Translations under genes and position numbers: made by a program
The notes under the pieces: generated by a model
The model's input: the letters and a program-made list of their open reading frames with translations, nothing else
What the model was told of the DNA's origin: nothing
Database searches by the model: none
DNA from: Phoenix dactylifera
Taxonomy: Eukaryota > Streptophyta > Magnoliopsida > Arecales > Arecaceae
Assembly (NCBI RefSeq): GCF_009389715.1
Contig: NW_024067972.1
Coordinates: 248,001-312,000 of the forward strand
DNA length: 64,000 nucleotides
Reading direction: 5' to 3'
Shown: positions 54,146 to 64,000 of the stretch, piece after piece
How the letters are laid out: every line of letters begins with the position of its first letter
How positions within the stretch are numbered: the stretch's first letter is position 1

Positions 54146-55557
54146 TGTCATACCCCCGACCTGAGGTCACAAACCAAGGGTTGTAGCAACTGGCGTGCAC
54201 TTATAGGAAACTCTCCCCATAAGTATGCAAGGCATCTCAACATAATATCATACTCAAGCGGCGGAATATTTTTAAATAATTAACGTTCAATTTTTAATTT
54301 AAATAAATAAATCAAAACTAAATGTCACACAAAACCAACGATATTCTAAAATCTTGCATCAATTCTAATAAAAATCTAGTCTAAATAAAGATGTCGAAAT
54401 CTTGTCTCTAGTTGCTCTCCCATAATGAATCCCTGGATCAAACTAATTCACCGAATCTATAGAAATAGTCAAATATAGAATAATGAGCCAAACAACTTAG
54501 TAAGCAATGAATATTTTAGCTAGATAAACAAGCAATAAAATAATTAATAATATACTGAAAATAAACAAGCAAAATACATCCATTCGATACCGAATCTAAA
54601 CACTGTTCAGTCAATTCAAAATTCAAATTTCGTTCATAAATCAATTTTTTTCAAACCATGGAGTTCATCTCGACATCCTTGAACTATGACCATATTAAAG
54701 TGTTACCACATGACCCCCAATAGCAGGGTATCAAAGTGCCAACATAAAACCCCCATTGATAGGTTATCGAAATGCCAATAGACATCCCCCACTAGCAGGG
54801 TATCGAAGTGCCAACGTATAATTCCCACTAGTAGGGTATCGAAGTGCCAACGTACAATCTCCAATGGCATGGTATCAAAACATAATCAGATTGTGAGTCT
54901 AAATTCATTTCCTATCAAAACTCTTTTTCTCAAAAGTATGTCAATATTCCAACTCGTAAGATATATAAAATTATATGACATCGAAATCAATCGAGCATAA
55001 TCTATATCAAAACCAATACATTCGATTAACAATCATACAATATTCCCAAAAAAAAACATATATAATAATAAAATACTATGCATCAAGTTCATAAATTAAG
55101 AATATTTTGATTCATAAAATATTTATAAATTACTTATAAATATAAAAAGAGAGTTACATTACTTAGCACAATCTAACTAACAGATCCAATTAATTTCGAA
55201 AATTCTTCTCACAATCTAAGACTCCGATAGACGCTCAATTGAAATCTTCAGTGAGCGTCATAAGCCAAAATTGTTGGAAGTCAAGAAGAGAAGGAGAAGA
55301 AACTAACGGTGGTCTAGCAGCAGCGATCGGTAAAACCTATCAGCGGTAAGGTAAAGGGGGTGTATAAATTTTTAAAAAATCGTTGGAAGCTAGATTTTCT
55401 AGCTCTTGTAGAAATCGAGATGGAGAAGGAGTCCGTCTCCTACTCCAAGTCGAACAGGGCTCTATCTTTTTTTTTTCTATCTCTTACTCTGACTCTTACA
55501 TCTGGACCGGACAAATGGGCTAAGCCCAGTTCCTTATCAGTTGCGCTGGGTGTTACA
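54146..55557. mobile_element. Solo LTR, 1.4 kb
   Basis: It starts tgtcatacccc and ends gggtgttaca, so it has the TG...CA ends and short inverted terminus of an LTR. Flanks are attat (54141-54145) and actat (55558-55562), a 5-bp duplication with one mismatch. No primer-binding site, coding region or second LTR was seen next to it, so it looks like a solo LTR left by recombination. The length and style suggest a Ty3/gypsy-type element, but that is inference. It contains the 36-bp minisatellite listed separately. Confidence 0.72.
54715..54881. repeat. 36-bp minisatellite inside the solo LTR
   Basis: Four complete 36-bp units and a partial fifth run in tandem. Each begins with a variant of cccactagcagggtatc and continues gaagtgccaac. 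Unit starts are at about 54715, 54751, 54787, 54823 and 54859. The units differ by several substitutions. Confidence 0.85.
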
Positions 55558-55562
55558 ACTAT

Positions 55563-56934
55563 AGTGAAAAAGAAAAAAATATAAACTCCACATACATATC
55601 TCATGATAAGGTTCACTATATCATTTAACTTGTCAAAATAATAAAACAAAACTAAAGTCCATCATGAAACAATAGCATCAAAATGCAACTAAAAAAAAAA
55701 TCGAACTCATAATTATCAACTAAGCATATATAATCAAGAATCTGAACAAATTCATCACCACTGTGGCTCAAAAGGATGTCATATTTGTATCAAAGAGTAC
55801 GCTAGAACAAATTCTAAAGCCTAGCTCACTTGATACCAAATTCATAAGTGTCTCATATCAATAGATTCTAATCTACAAGCTTCTAAAAAGCTTAAATTTG
55901 TAGTATATAATAAGTCAACTTGCCTTCCAAAGCCTTCTAAAAGAGAAATTTCTCGACTCAATTTCAAAAGATGTCTTCATCATGATCATCATAGGTGGAT
56001 TTGGTTTTAAACTACTGCAATTTCATCTAGTGTTGAGCTATCCTTTTATAATATATCTTAAGTTGGTTTAATCGAAGCTCAAGCATGGAGGTTATAATCA
56101 AATATTAGTATTGGTCTTATGAAATGTAAGGGTTACAACAAGATTGTTGAATTGATTTGCATGACAAAAGTATTTGATTGATTGGGCAATATCTATATTG
56201 TTGTCAAGTTCTTTTAGATCGAGGAGTCATCTAACTCTATCAGTATAGTTGTATGAAGCTTATACATTGTCGATATCATAGCTTATGTTAGTTACGCTGC
56301 AAATGTGTACTTATCTTTTAGTGTTGAAGTTAGTTAAAGGAGTTGTATTTCTTTATGTTAGTCAGCATAAAGAGCCTTGTAACCCTAGCAACACCAAATT
56401 TTTTTTTGGTACTTTATTTATCCTCTTGGCTCAAAATTTGTGAAGCACTACAATTTCTTATATGTTGTTTGCTTTAGTTTTTGCTGAACACTTTGACTAC
56501 TCTTGTTTTCTTTATGATTCTCTATTTTTGTTTGATAATTTTCTATAAGCATTTCAAATAGATATTTTGGAACATGGAGGGATATACTTTAGGATTCAAA
56601 GTTTTACACTAAAAAATATTAATATTTTTGTATAATATTTAGGATAATTTAGAATATGTGAGGGTACTTTTTATTAAAAAAAAATTTCCCTCCCACACAC
56701 CCATAAAACATTACACTTGCCTATAGTTTACAAGAGAATACAACCGAACTTCTAACCCATCAGTGGCATGCCATCCATCTTGCGATCGTGGCTTGCTTGA
56801 GAGTTCAATTAGCAACTACAAGATGCGCTAAAATTAAAAGCAAGACTGAGAGAATTACCGAGTGCTTGCTTAGATGGTATTATTTTTTGGTATTTGATCA
56901 AGAGACAAGCTTAATTTTAAAATGGAATTGGTTC
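55563..56934. other. Intergenic DNA
   Basis: AT-rich sequence without a recognisable gene. Short open frames only. Confidence 0.45.
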
Positions 56935-57853
56935 TGTCGGAGGAGCCACCGGTCAGGACAGAGAAAGGATGGCACCTCCTGTACTCTGAGGATCCTGCAC
57001 AAAGCCTCACCAGTCGATTCCGACGAGAGCCTTCCAAAGCTTAAGTTAGAGTGGATCTTAATTGATCCAAAAGTTCCTAAACGTTACCTGATGTGTACTA
57101 TTTATAGTTCTTGCAAAAGTATCTAGGTGGCGGAGGAATAGCCCGTCCTCATTATGGGAGGAGATGGCATTGGCCAGGTGGCATGTAGCCAAGGCTTGCT
57201 TGAGGCATATGATTTGAGCAGTCCTTGTGGATAGCACAGCGTTGATAGGTGTGGTAGGGTATGGCTGGGGCAGCAAAGCATTGCCCTAGTTGACACGTCA
57301 TAGCGTGGTCAGCAAGCGAAGCATGGTGCGGTGAAGTTCCGATATATGGTTGCCCGTGCAAGTATGGACGCGCACGTGGATGCGGCCGTGGACGAGGTCG
57401 AGGAGGCTCGGAGGCCGCAGTATATGCTTGACAAGGTCAACTTGGTAAGCGCTGAGGTCAGCCCCGCGCTTAGGCCGAGGTCAGCTCGATCTTCCTCTGG
57501 CCGAGGTCAGCTCGTCCTTCGGTAGGGTTCGAAGTCGGCCTAGCCTTTAGTTGAGGGAAACGACGTCATTATAGATACCTGCGGTCGCGGAAGCCTCTTC
57601 GGCTTTTGATTGACTATGTAGGGCGTCCTGAGCTCAAGCCCAGGACGTCATTTCCTGCAAACGATCAATGGAGTCTCTTCGGCTCTTGGTCGACACTGCA
57701 GGGTGCTCCGAGCTCGAGCTTGAAACGTCATTTCCTACAAACGGTCGACAGGGCCTCTTCGGCTCTTGGTCAACTCTGCAGGACGCCTCGAGCTCGGGCC
57801 CAAGACGTCATTACTTGCTTGGGGGACTGTTCGACTTTGGGGTCTGTCCGACA
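56935..57853. mobile_element. GC-rich LTR-like segment, 919 bp
   Basis: The ends form an inverted pair, tgtcgg at the start and ccgaca at the end, as expected for an LTR. The interior has an LTR-like core (gtgtactatttatagttctt near 57093) and is much more GC-rich than the flanks. Its 3' third holds three 80-bp tandem units. No clear target duplication was found (ggttc on the left, gaaat on the right), and no internal retroelement region follows, so a rearranged solo LTR is the best guess. Open frames across it are repeat-derived. Confidence 0.5.
57593..57832. repeat. Three tandem 80-bp units
   Basis: Units start at 57593, 57673 and 57753, each with gcctcttcggctcttggt or a variant, then a gagctc word and gacgtcatt, spaced exactly 80 bp. 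The unit contains the palindrome gacgtc, the core of plant bZIP binding sites, which may be relevant if the segment is an LTR promoter. Confidence 0.85.
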
Positions 57854-58171
57854 GAAATTGGGTGGTTCCACGCTAGAGCAGGACGATCCATTTTGCCTCC
57901 CATCATGTTCCTATTTTGATCTACTCGCAAGCATGGCGATTAGATCGGATGGAGTGGTATAGCGCAGTGGGAGAGGCTTCAGATAAAGAAGCAAACAAAC
58001 AAAGGAGAAGCTTGGACTCTCCTGTGCATGACTGTGTCGCCATTGGCGCCAAAAGCAGAAAAATTCCATGGACCGAGACGATTTGCATCCAGGCCCCTGT
58101 ATGGCGCTATCGCCCTGTACTTAGACTCGGAACAAATAGGAATCACACTCGCCATCCATGAAGTTCAAACT
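57854..58171. other. Short intergenic stretch
   Basis: No gene or element was recognised between the LTR-like segment and the start of the second ALMT copy's duplicated flank. Confidence 0.45.
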
Positions 58172-58998
58172 TGGACGTATCGTGACATGACGTCACGTTA
58201 CAGTGAAAGACAAAATAGCGAAGGAAACCCTCAGCCGAAATAGAACGTCGTAAAAAAAGAAAAGCCGAGCTCTGCCGCCGGGAGGGGGAGCCCCTGAGGT
58301 TGAAGGTGAGGGGGAGGGCGAGAGGCGGCTACGGCGGGTGCGGGGCGGAGGTTTCTTGACCGGGAAGGAATCGCCTCTGAGGGGGCCGAGGTTGGGGTAG
58401 AAGGAATCGCTTCCTCGCTCCCGCAGCCCTCCCGGTACGGCATCGCCGGCTTTGTTGGCGGCGGCTTCGTCTCCCTCCCCTCCATCGTTTTCCCGATCTC
58501 TATCGCCATCGCTGGTATATCGTGGTTTTGATGGTGGGGAAAGGGAATAGGGGTAAGGGGGATGTAGAAGGGGAGCGCCGGCTAGGATGGGGATTCTTAT
58601 AGGGGTGTAGGATATACTTCTTCATCTCCTTCCTTTCCCGGCATCGACGTCGAAAGCCCTTATCGTCTTTCTTCGCCTGTATATCCGTCCTTATCTGCGT
58701 CCAAAATCTATAATTTCTCACGACATTCACAACAAATATCAGGACTCTACAAATTTTTCCGGTTCCTAAGTTGGCCTGGATGGCGACCAACGCGCTCCGA
58801 AGTGAGAAGAGCGTCTATCTGACCGCGCTGCGAACTGCTTTCATCTCCTTCCTTTTCCGGCATCGACGTCGAAGCCCTAACGTCTTTCTTCCCCTATATA
58901 TCTTTCCTTATCGAATCATCTCTTTTTCTTGTGCAATCTCTAGTAGAAAGAAAAGAAGAAAAATTCCCCGAAAATCTATAGGGGGAGGGAGATCGCAG
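58172..58998 (+). promoter_or_regulatory. ALMT copy 2 upstream region with 0.6-kb extra DNA
   Basis: The flank starts like that of copy 1 (cttggacgtatcgtg) and ends like it (cttatcgaatcatctctttt up to the start codon), but is about 620 bp longer. The extra DNA is GC-rich. It contains an open stretch that reads YGIAGFVGGGFVSLPS near 58436-58483, and a 75-bp direct repeat at 58621-58698 and 58840-58915 (both with ggcatcgacgtcgaa). A TATA-like tatatat lies at 58895, about 100 bp before the ATG. Whether the extra DNA was gained by copy 2 or lost by copy 1 cannot be told here. Confidence 0.5.
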
Positions 58999-61900
58999 AT
59001 GGTCCCAAAATTGGGTTCATTTTGGTACAGCTCCGAGCGGCGGAGCAAGGAGGGGCTGCTCTCCTCGTTTCTCAAGGAGGGGGAGTGGGGGCTCGGCCTC
59101 GACTTCGATGAGGAGGAGGAGGAGAGAGGGTGCCTCCGGCGCCTCGGTGACGGGATCGCCGGGCTGTGGGGCAAGGCGCGGGAGCTGGTGGACAAGGGAT
59201 GGAAGTTCGGGGCGCTCGGATCCGAGGAAAGTGATTTTCGCCGCAAAGATGCGGCTTGCGCTCACTCTGACCTTGTTCATCATCTTCCTCAAGGAGGCCT
59301 CCATGGACCTTACCAAGCACGCCGTCTGGGCCATCCTCACCGTCGTCGTCGTCTTCGAATTCAGCGTAGGTATGCTTAGTGATGAATGGATGATGATGAT
59401 GATGAGATTGGCCGATTTTATTGGATCTTAAATGGTCGTATTCAGTAATTTATATATATTTCGAAAAAGATTTTGAAATTAATTTAAAGTGATGTATTGG
59501 GGAGGTGATTATTTGACGTACTTGTCGAAATCAATCTGCATGGTAGGAATAATCCAAAGCCATTTTAACCAGAGCATGGGATGAAGTGGATGTAAAGGAA
59601 ATAGAAGTAGCAGACTTAGATTGTGTATTGCATGTGGAAGTGAAGTTTTTCTGAATGTCATGCAGGTTCAACGCTTAGCAAAGGGTTTAATCGGGCTATA
59701 GGAACACTAACTGCTGGAGGGCTTGCTCTAGGGGTTGCAGAGTTATCCACATTGACGGGACAGTTTGAGGAACTAGTCATTATTATCTGCACCTTTATTG
59801 CTGGTGAGATCTGTGCTTGACGGCAATATACCTTATTTTGTTCTTTGTGAATTCTGAAAGACAAGTACTCATATTTGATTTTTTTCTTCATGGCCATGCT
59901 TTTGGATGCTAGGGTTTTTTGCAAGCTTTATTAAATTCTACCCAACAATGAAGCCTTATGAATATGGCCTCCGGTGTTTCTTGGTCACTTTTGCTGTCAT
60001 TATTACATTGGGATATCGGATGGGGGAATTTATTGCACGGCTGTGAGTCGACTTGTCCTTATTGTGCTTGGTGCTGGTGTTAGTTTGGGAGTTAATATTT
60101 GCATCTACCCAATCTGGGCAGGAGAGGATCTGCATAACCTGGTAGCAAAAAATTTCATGAGCGTAGCAAAGTCTTTGGAAGGTCTGGTTTTCCCTTGTCA
60201 TTATTTTTTGTCAAACTAAAACATCTCTTTTCTAGGTACACAATGGTTCATCTGAACCATCCTTTGAATTGCCCACCTATTGAAATAATCATATCAAGAT
60301 GAGCTATCCAATCAAGGATTCCCAACCACTTAAATTTGCCTCTAACAGATTGATACCGTTTTAGTACTGAGCTATTTGAGCTATATTTTCTCCCTCCAAA
60401 TGCCCATTAAATAATTGATGTGATCCTTTAACTAGCACAGTCTTCTTGCTATAGTCAATCATAGATATCCTTAACAAATTGATCCAAAATATAACATGTA
60501 TAATCTTTTTTGACAGACTTTTCTCTGCTCAGTACATTTACCACTGCAAATATTAAACTAACGTGGATCTAGAATTACCCTTGTAGCTGATTTTATATCT
60601 GTGGTTTTATCAGGCTCTGTCAATGGGTACATTCAGTGCATTGAATTTGAGAGGGTTCCTTCTAAAATTCTTACATCTCAAGCTTCTGATGATCCTTTAT
60701 ACAGTGGGTATAGGTCAGCTGTTGAATCAAAAAGCCAAGAGGATACTCTTGTGTGTATCTACTGAAACAATACTTTATTCATGTGCTTCTAGTTGAGTTG
60801 GATGTTGATGCGCCGTTACTTCCTTGTATCTTTACAGTTAGGCTTTGCTATGTGGGAGCCACCCCATGGTCCTTATAAGATGTTGAGATATCCCTGGAAG
60901 AACTATGTTAAAGTTGGTGGTGCACTAAGGCACTGTGTCTTCATGGTTATGGCATTGCATGGCTGCATACTTTCAGAAATTCAGGTAAAATCCTTGTATT
61001 GTTATGGTTTCTTTTGATATAATTTCTTATTTCTTATGAAGCTCATTATTTAATGTTTAATATAATTTCTTCCCTTGAGATCTGGTATTAGGGAATATTT
61101 TGTCTCCCCTCTTGTGCTTGTCAATTACCTTTGTTGCCTTTGCATAATATCATATGAGCCTGACAACTAGCAACATACCCCTGTCATGTAGCCATGAAGT
61201 GAAAATAAACCTTATAAAACCTGTCTTCCTTTTTACTAAATCAATCTAATTTGATTTCAAATGTACCTGGCATCTTAGTTGCTTTGTTTACAATTCTCTT
61301 CTGGATTTTGAATCAGCCAGTTCTAATAATAATTTGATGTTTCTTATGCTTTATATGTGTTTGTTTGGTGGCTTAGAAATGTGAACTCTCGTTTATCTAT
61401 CTCAATGAAATGCCAAATTAAACATAAGTCTACTGAATTCTTAGGAAGATTATTGTATAATACTGAACTCTAGGTCGCCATTCACAGTTTGGATCCTCGA
61501 ATCAGTGAAAGTTTATAGACCCCATTAATGGATATCTCTTAGCCTTCTTCTGGGTGTGTACATGTGCTTATGTTTGCCTGCCTGACATGTGCAGCGGGAG
61601 GGTGCAGTATAGTATCACATGTAGTTGAATGAAAGATACTATACAATCACTGGAAGGAGGAAACATGCCTAAGTTCCCAACCACCTCATCTTTGACAGGA
61701 CATCCTGTACCACTTTTATAGATTGCTGAATTCTGTAGCTTTCCAAGATGATGATACCCAAACTCATGAACCCCTCTTCCCAAGTCTGGAGGTGTGCCAT
61801 GGTCTGATAAAATCAAGCTTTACAAGAATTGCAAGTGTTTGTAATAGACATAGTGCTTCAACATTTTGATTTTAAGGTTCTGCGGTATATTCCAGGTAAC

Positions 61901-64000
61901 AGCTATTTAGTATCCGTCGTTGTGAAATAAGGTTTCATTTGAATCTAACCAATGGGCTGGTGGAAGGGCCATTGAGCTGAACCTTTTTGTCCGGTGGTTG
62001 TGGTTGGATACATGAGCTTTGTTTTATTGGTTTTGGGCCCTGTATATATTGTTCCTACTAGAACATTGAGCAGCTCGCCAGCAGATACTGCCAGCCTATT
62101 ACTAGTTGTTTATATTTCTCTTGCATGATACTTCCTTTTCACGACTTCTAGCAGGTGGAAGCCTATTATCAATTTCATAGAACATAAAATGAAAGAAGCA
62201 TTTATGCATATATATGGCCCTCTCTTCCTTCCCTGTTTAGCCATGTCTAATATTGGCTACCTGGTGGAGCTACAGTCGAGATTTTGATCTGATATGAGGG
62301 TTTTTTTTCCTTTTGCTAATCACAATCATTCTGTGGAAGCCTTAAATAAGAACTAGAAACTTGGCTTTGGACCATGAGAAAAACTTTAGCTACCAATTCC
62401 TCTCTCTGTCCTATAGTAAATAGTACACAGAACCAGTAAACTCTAGATGCTGCTGTTTTGAGATCTGTGGTTATTGATCAGAGATCATATGTTATTGGGA
62501 CCTGAAAAGTCAGAACATATTGTGAATTTGATATTTGTTGAGAAATATCTTCCAATATGGGGTTCTGTTATTCAGACGCGAACATGAGTGAATTGCGAAA
62601 TATAGGAGTGGTCATGGCTCTGTCTATCTGTCTGTCTGTCTGGGGGCCAATATCCAATTTAAGCCCAAAACAATACAAAATTATGCCAATTAAGAACATT
62701 GACAATTATGACTTTGAATTCCAATAGCTAATGGATTTATTAATGGCTCTGTTAACTGCTTGTTATGGCTCATTCAGCTTTTGGATACTGGTAAAATGAT
62801 GAGAGGTTAATTATCTTGTGGTCAATAATTATATATTAAAACAAAACTATTTATCTAATACTACACTGAGTTACTGATTGAGCTTGTGTAGTTTTATGAA
62901 GCATCAGTCACTTGGCCCCCTGATTTTTTTTTTTCTGGAACCTTTGTAATTTGTAGAAAGGTGCATGGGACTTTACTAGTTCGGAAGTGTACATGATTTT
63001 ATTGGATGTAATTTGTAGAAAAATCACATTGAAGGAACAAATTTATCTAAGCGCCATTCTAGAATCTATGCATAATAGGAGATGCTCTTTGTGTTGATCA
63101 GCATGCCCCTAGACTAACCATATTTGTGGGATGTCTATTTCAAGGCTTGCTATATGGGGTCAAATTCTGATTCAAGAAAGGGTTAAGATCTCCTGTATCA
63201 ACCCTGTATCTTTTACATCCTGTAACAGTACAAGATGCAATATGGCCCTTGTATCTATTTGGGGTTCATTCAATTAGCAGATACCTTGGGGTGAATGTGT
63301 TTATACACAGTGCTCGATGCAGGGTTAGGGTGATGCAGTATAGTCGAGATTTCAAATGTTGGACAACTGAAGTTATGTTAGGTTGATCCAGCCAAACTTG
63401 GACAACTTCAGAATCCATTATAGTGAGAATAGGAAAAGCAACATCTCCATGTCTAAGCTGGTCCTGAAGTGATCCACACAAGAAAATTAGTCATTAGTAG
63501 CTATTTGACCTAAGCAAGATTCACTCTCTATGTTTTAAAGGGGTCGAACTTCTTGGATATGACACAAATGGCAGGCCAACTTGTGCTCAACCAATATTGA
63601 TGCAACTAGATTTAAACCTACTTCGAGTCATACTAAAACCTTTGTTAGATTTTGATTCTTGATCATTTTTGTTTTGGGTAGTTTATGTCCTAGCATGATT
63701 CTATTGATAACCATGAGTACTTGGCATTTTAATGGGCTTTGATATCTACAAATAGACCTCCACATGCCCAATTTTAAATAAGTTATTAGATTTTCTTCCT
63801 TTTACTTGCTAGGCTGAGTGAAGTCAATAATTTATAAAACTCAGTTTGGACTGGATAGATTCTAAAGAAACAAGGTACAACCTTCTCAAGCCTTAGTGAA
63901 CTTATAGTGCTAGCAAAGCTTCGATAGAATGGCTTAATCCTCACTTTTGTGTACCCTATTCCTTTAGTTGCTCTAAAGAGTAGCTATAGATTTCTTTGCT
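58999..64000 (+). pseudogene. Second ALMT9-type copy, two frameshifts, runs off the window
   Basis: This is a tandem duplicate of the ALMT gene at 41026, in the same orientation. Visible exons are 58999-59369, 59666-59803, 59913-60181, 60614-60750 and 60838-60984. Exon 6 is not reached: the matching intron continues to the window end. Exon 1 is one base longer than in copy 1 because ggg after AAG TTC became gggg (59209-59212), shifting the frame after GWKFG. Exon 3 is one base shorter: gcaacggctg became gcacggctg near 60036, giving a TGA at 60044-60046 in the exon's original frame. The remaining exons are clearly related to copy 1 ([11 protein letters not shown] is kept), with changes such as Cys to Ser at the start of exon 4. 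Splice sites are intact. Either it is a recent pseudogene or the two single-base errors come from sequencing. Confidence 0.85.

Noticed and set aside
54715..54881. CRISPR-like spacing of 36-bp repeats
   Set aside because: The units are contiguous with no spacers and lie in an LTR in a plant genome. It is a minisatellite.
58771..58998. Upstream start for ALMT copy 2 adding about 76 residues
   Set aside because: The extension (MAWMATNALRSEK) has no counterpart in copy 1 or in ALMT proteins, and it crosses the TATA-like site. The start at 58999 matches copy 1.

Overview
The window is plant nuclear DNA, almost certainly from a monocot and probably a palm (Arecaceae). The basis is intron-rich genes for chloroplast and vacuolar proteins, GC-rich first exons in an AT-rich background, very long introns full of transposon debris, and plant-type SINE, RTE, TRIM, hAT and LTR sequences. 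The palm assignment is inference and was not tested.

Four protein-coding loci were assembled exon by exon from conserved protein motifs and splice sites. (1) Minus strand, 7780-11543: NDHL, a small membrane subunit of the chloroplast NDH complex, in five proposed exons with an uncertain first exon. (2) Minus strand, 13355-20895: the first four exons of a chloroplast dehydroascorbate reductase (DHAR3-like). The exons for the C-terminal part were not found before NDHL begins. (3) Plus strand, 24290-34217: CLPS1, the adaptor of the chloroplast Clp protease, in three exons with introns of 2.8 and 6.7 kb. (4) Plus strand, 41026-50023: an intact six-exon ALMT9-type vacuolar anion channel of 579 residues. 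It is followed from 58999 by a tandem copy that carries two 1-bp frameshifts and runs off the right edge before its last exon. The first three loci encode chloroplast proteins (NDH electron flow, ascorbate recycling, proteolysis), but nothing indicates they act as one unit.

The rest is dominated by mobile elements, many with readable boundaries. They include two copies of a tRNA-derived SINE (one with a perfect 16-bp target-site duplication); a 732-bp non-autonomous hAT element with a perfect 8-bp duplication; three members of a GTACC-rich short element with CAAGG-type ends and 8-bp duplications; three TRIM-like loci; an RTE-type LINE relic; two 3' ends of L1-type LINEs with RNase H domains; a decayed hAT transposase; a solo LTR with a 36-bp minisatellite; and an LTR-like segment with three 80-bp repeats.

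The ALMT duplication includes the introns, so the two copies act as an internal control. One GTACC element is present in copy 1 and absent at the matching site of copy 2, which fixes its exact ends and shows it moved after the duplication. No convincing novel multi-gene system was found. The most unusual points are the GTACC element family, the missing DHAR 3' half next to an NDHL gene with a problematic first exon, and the decay of the second ALMT copy.
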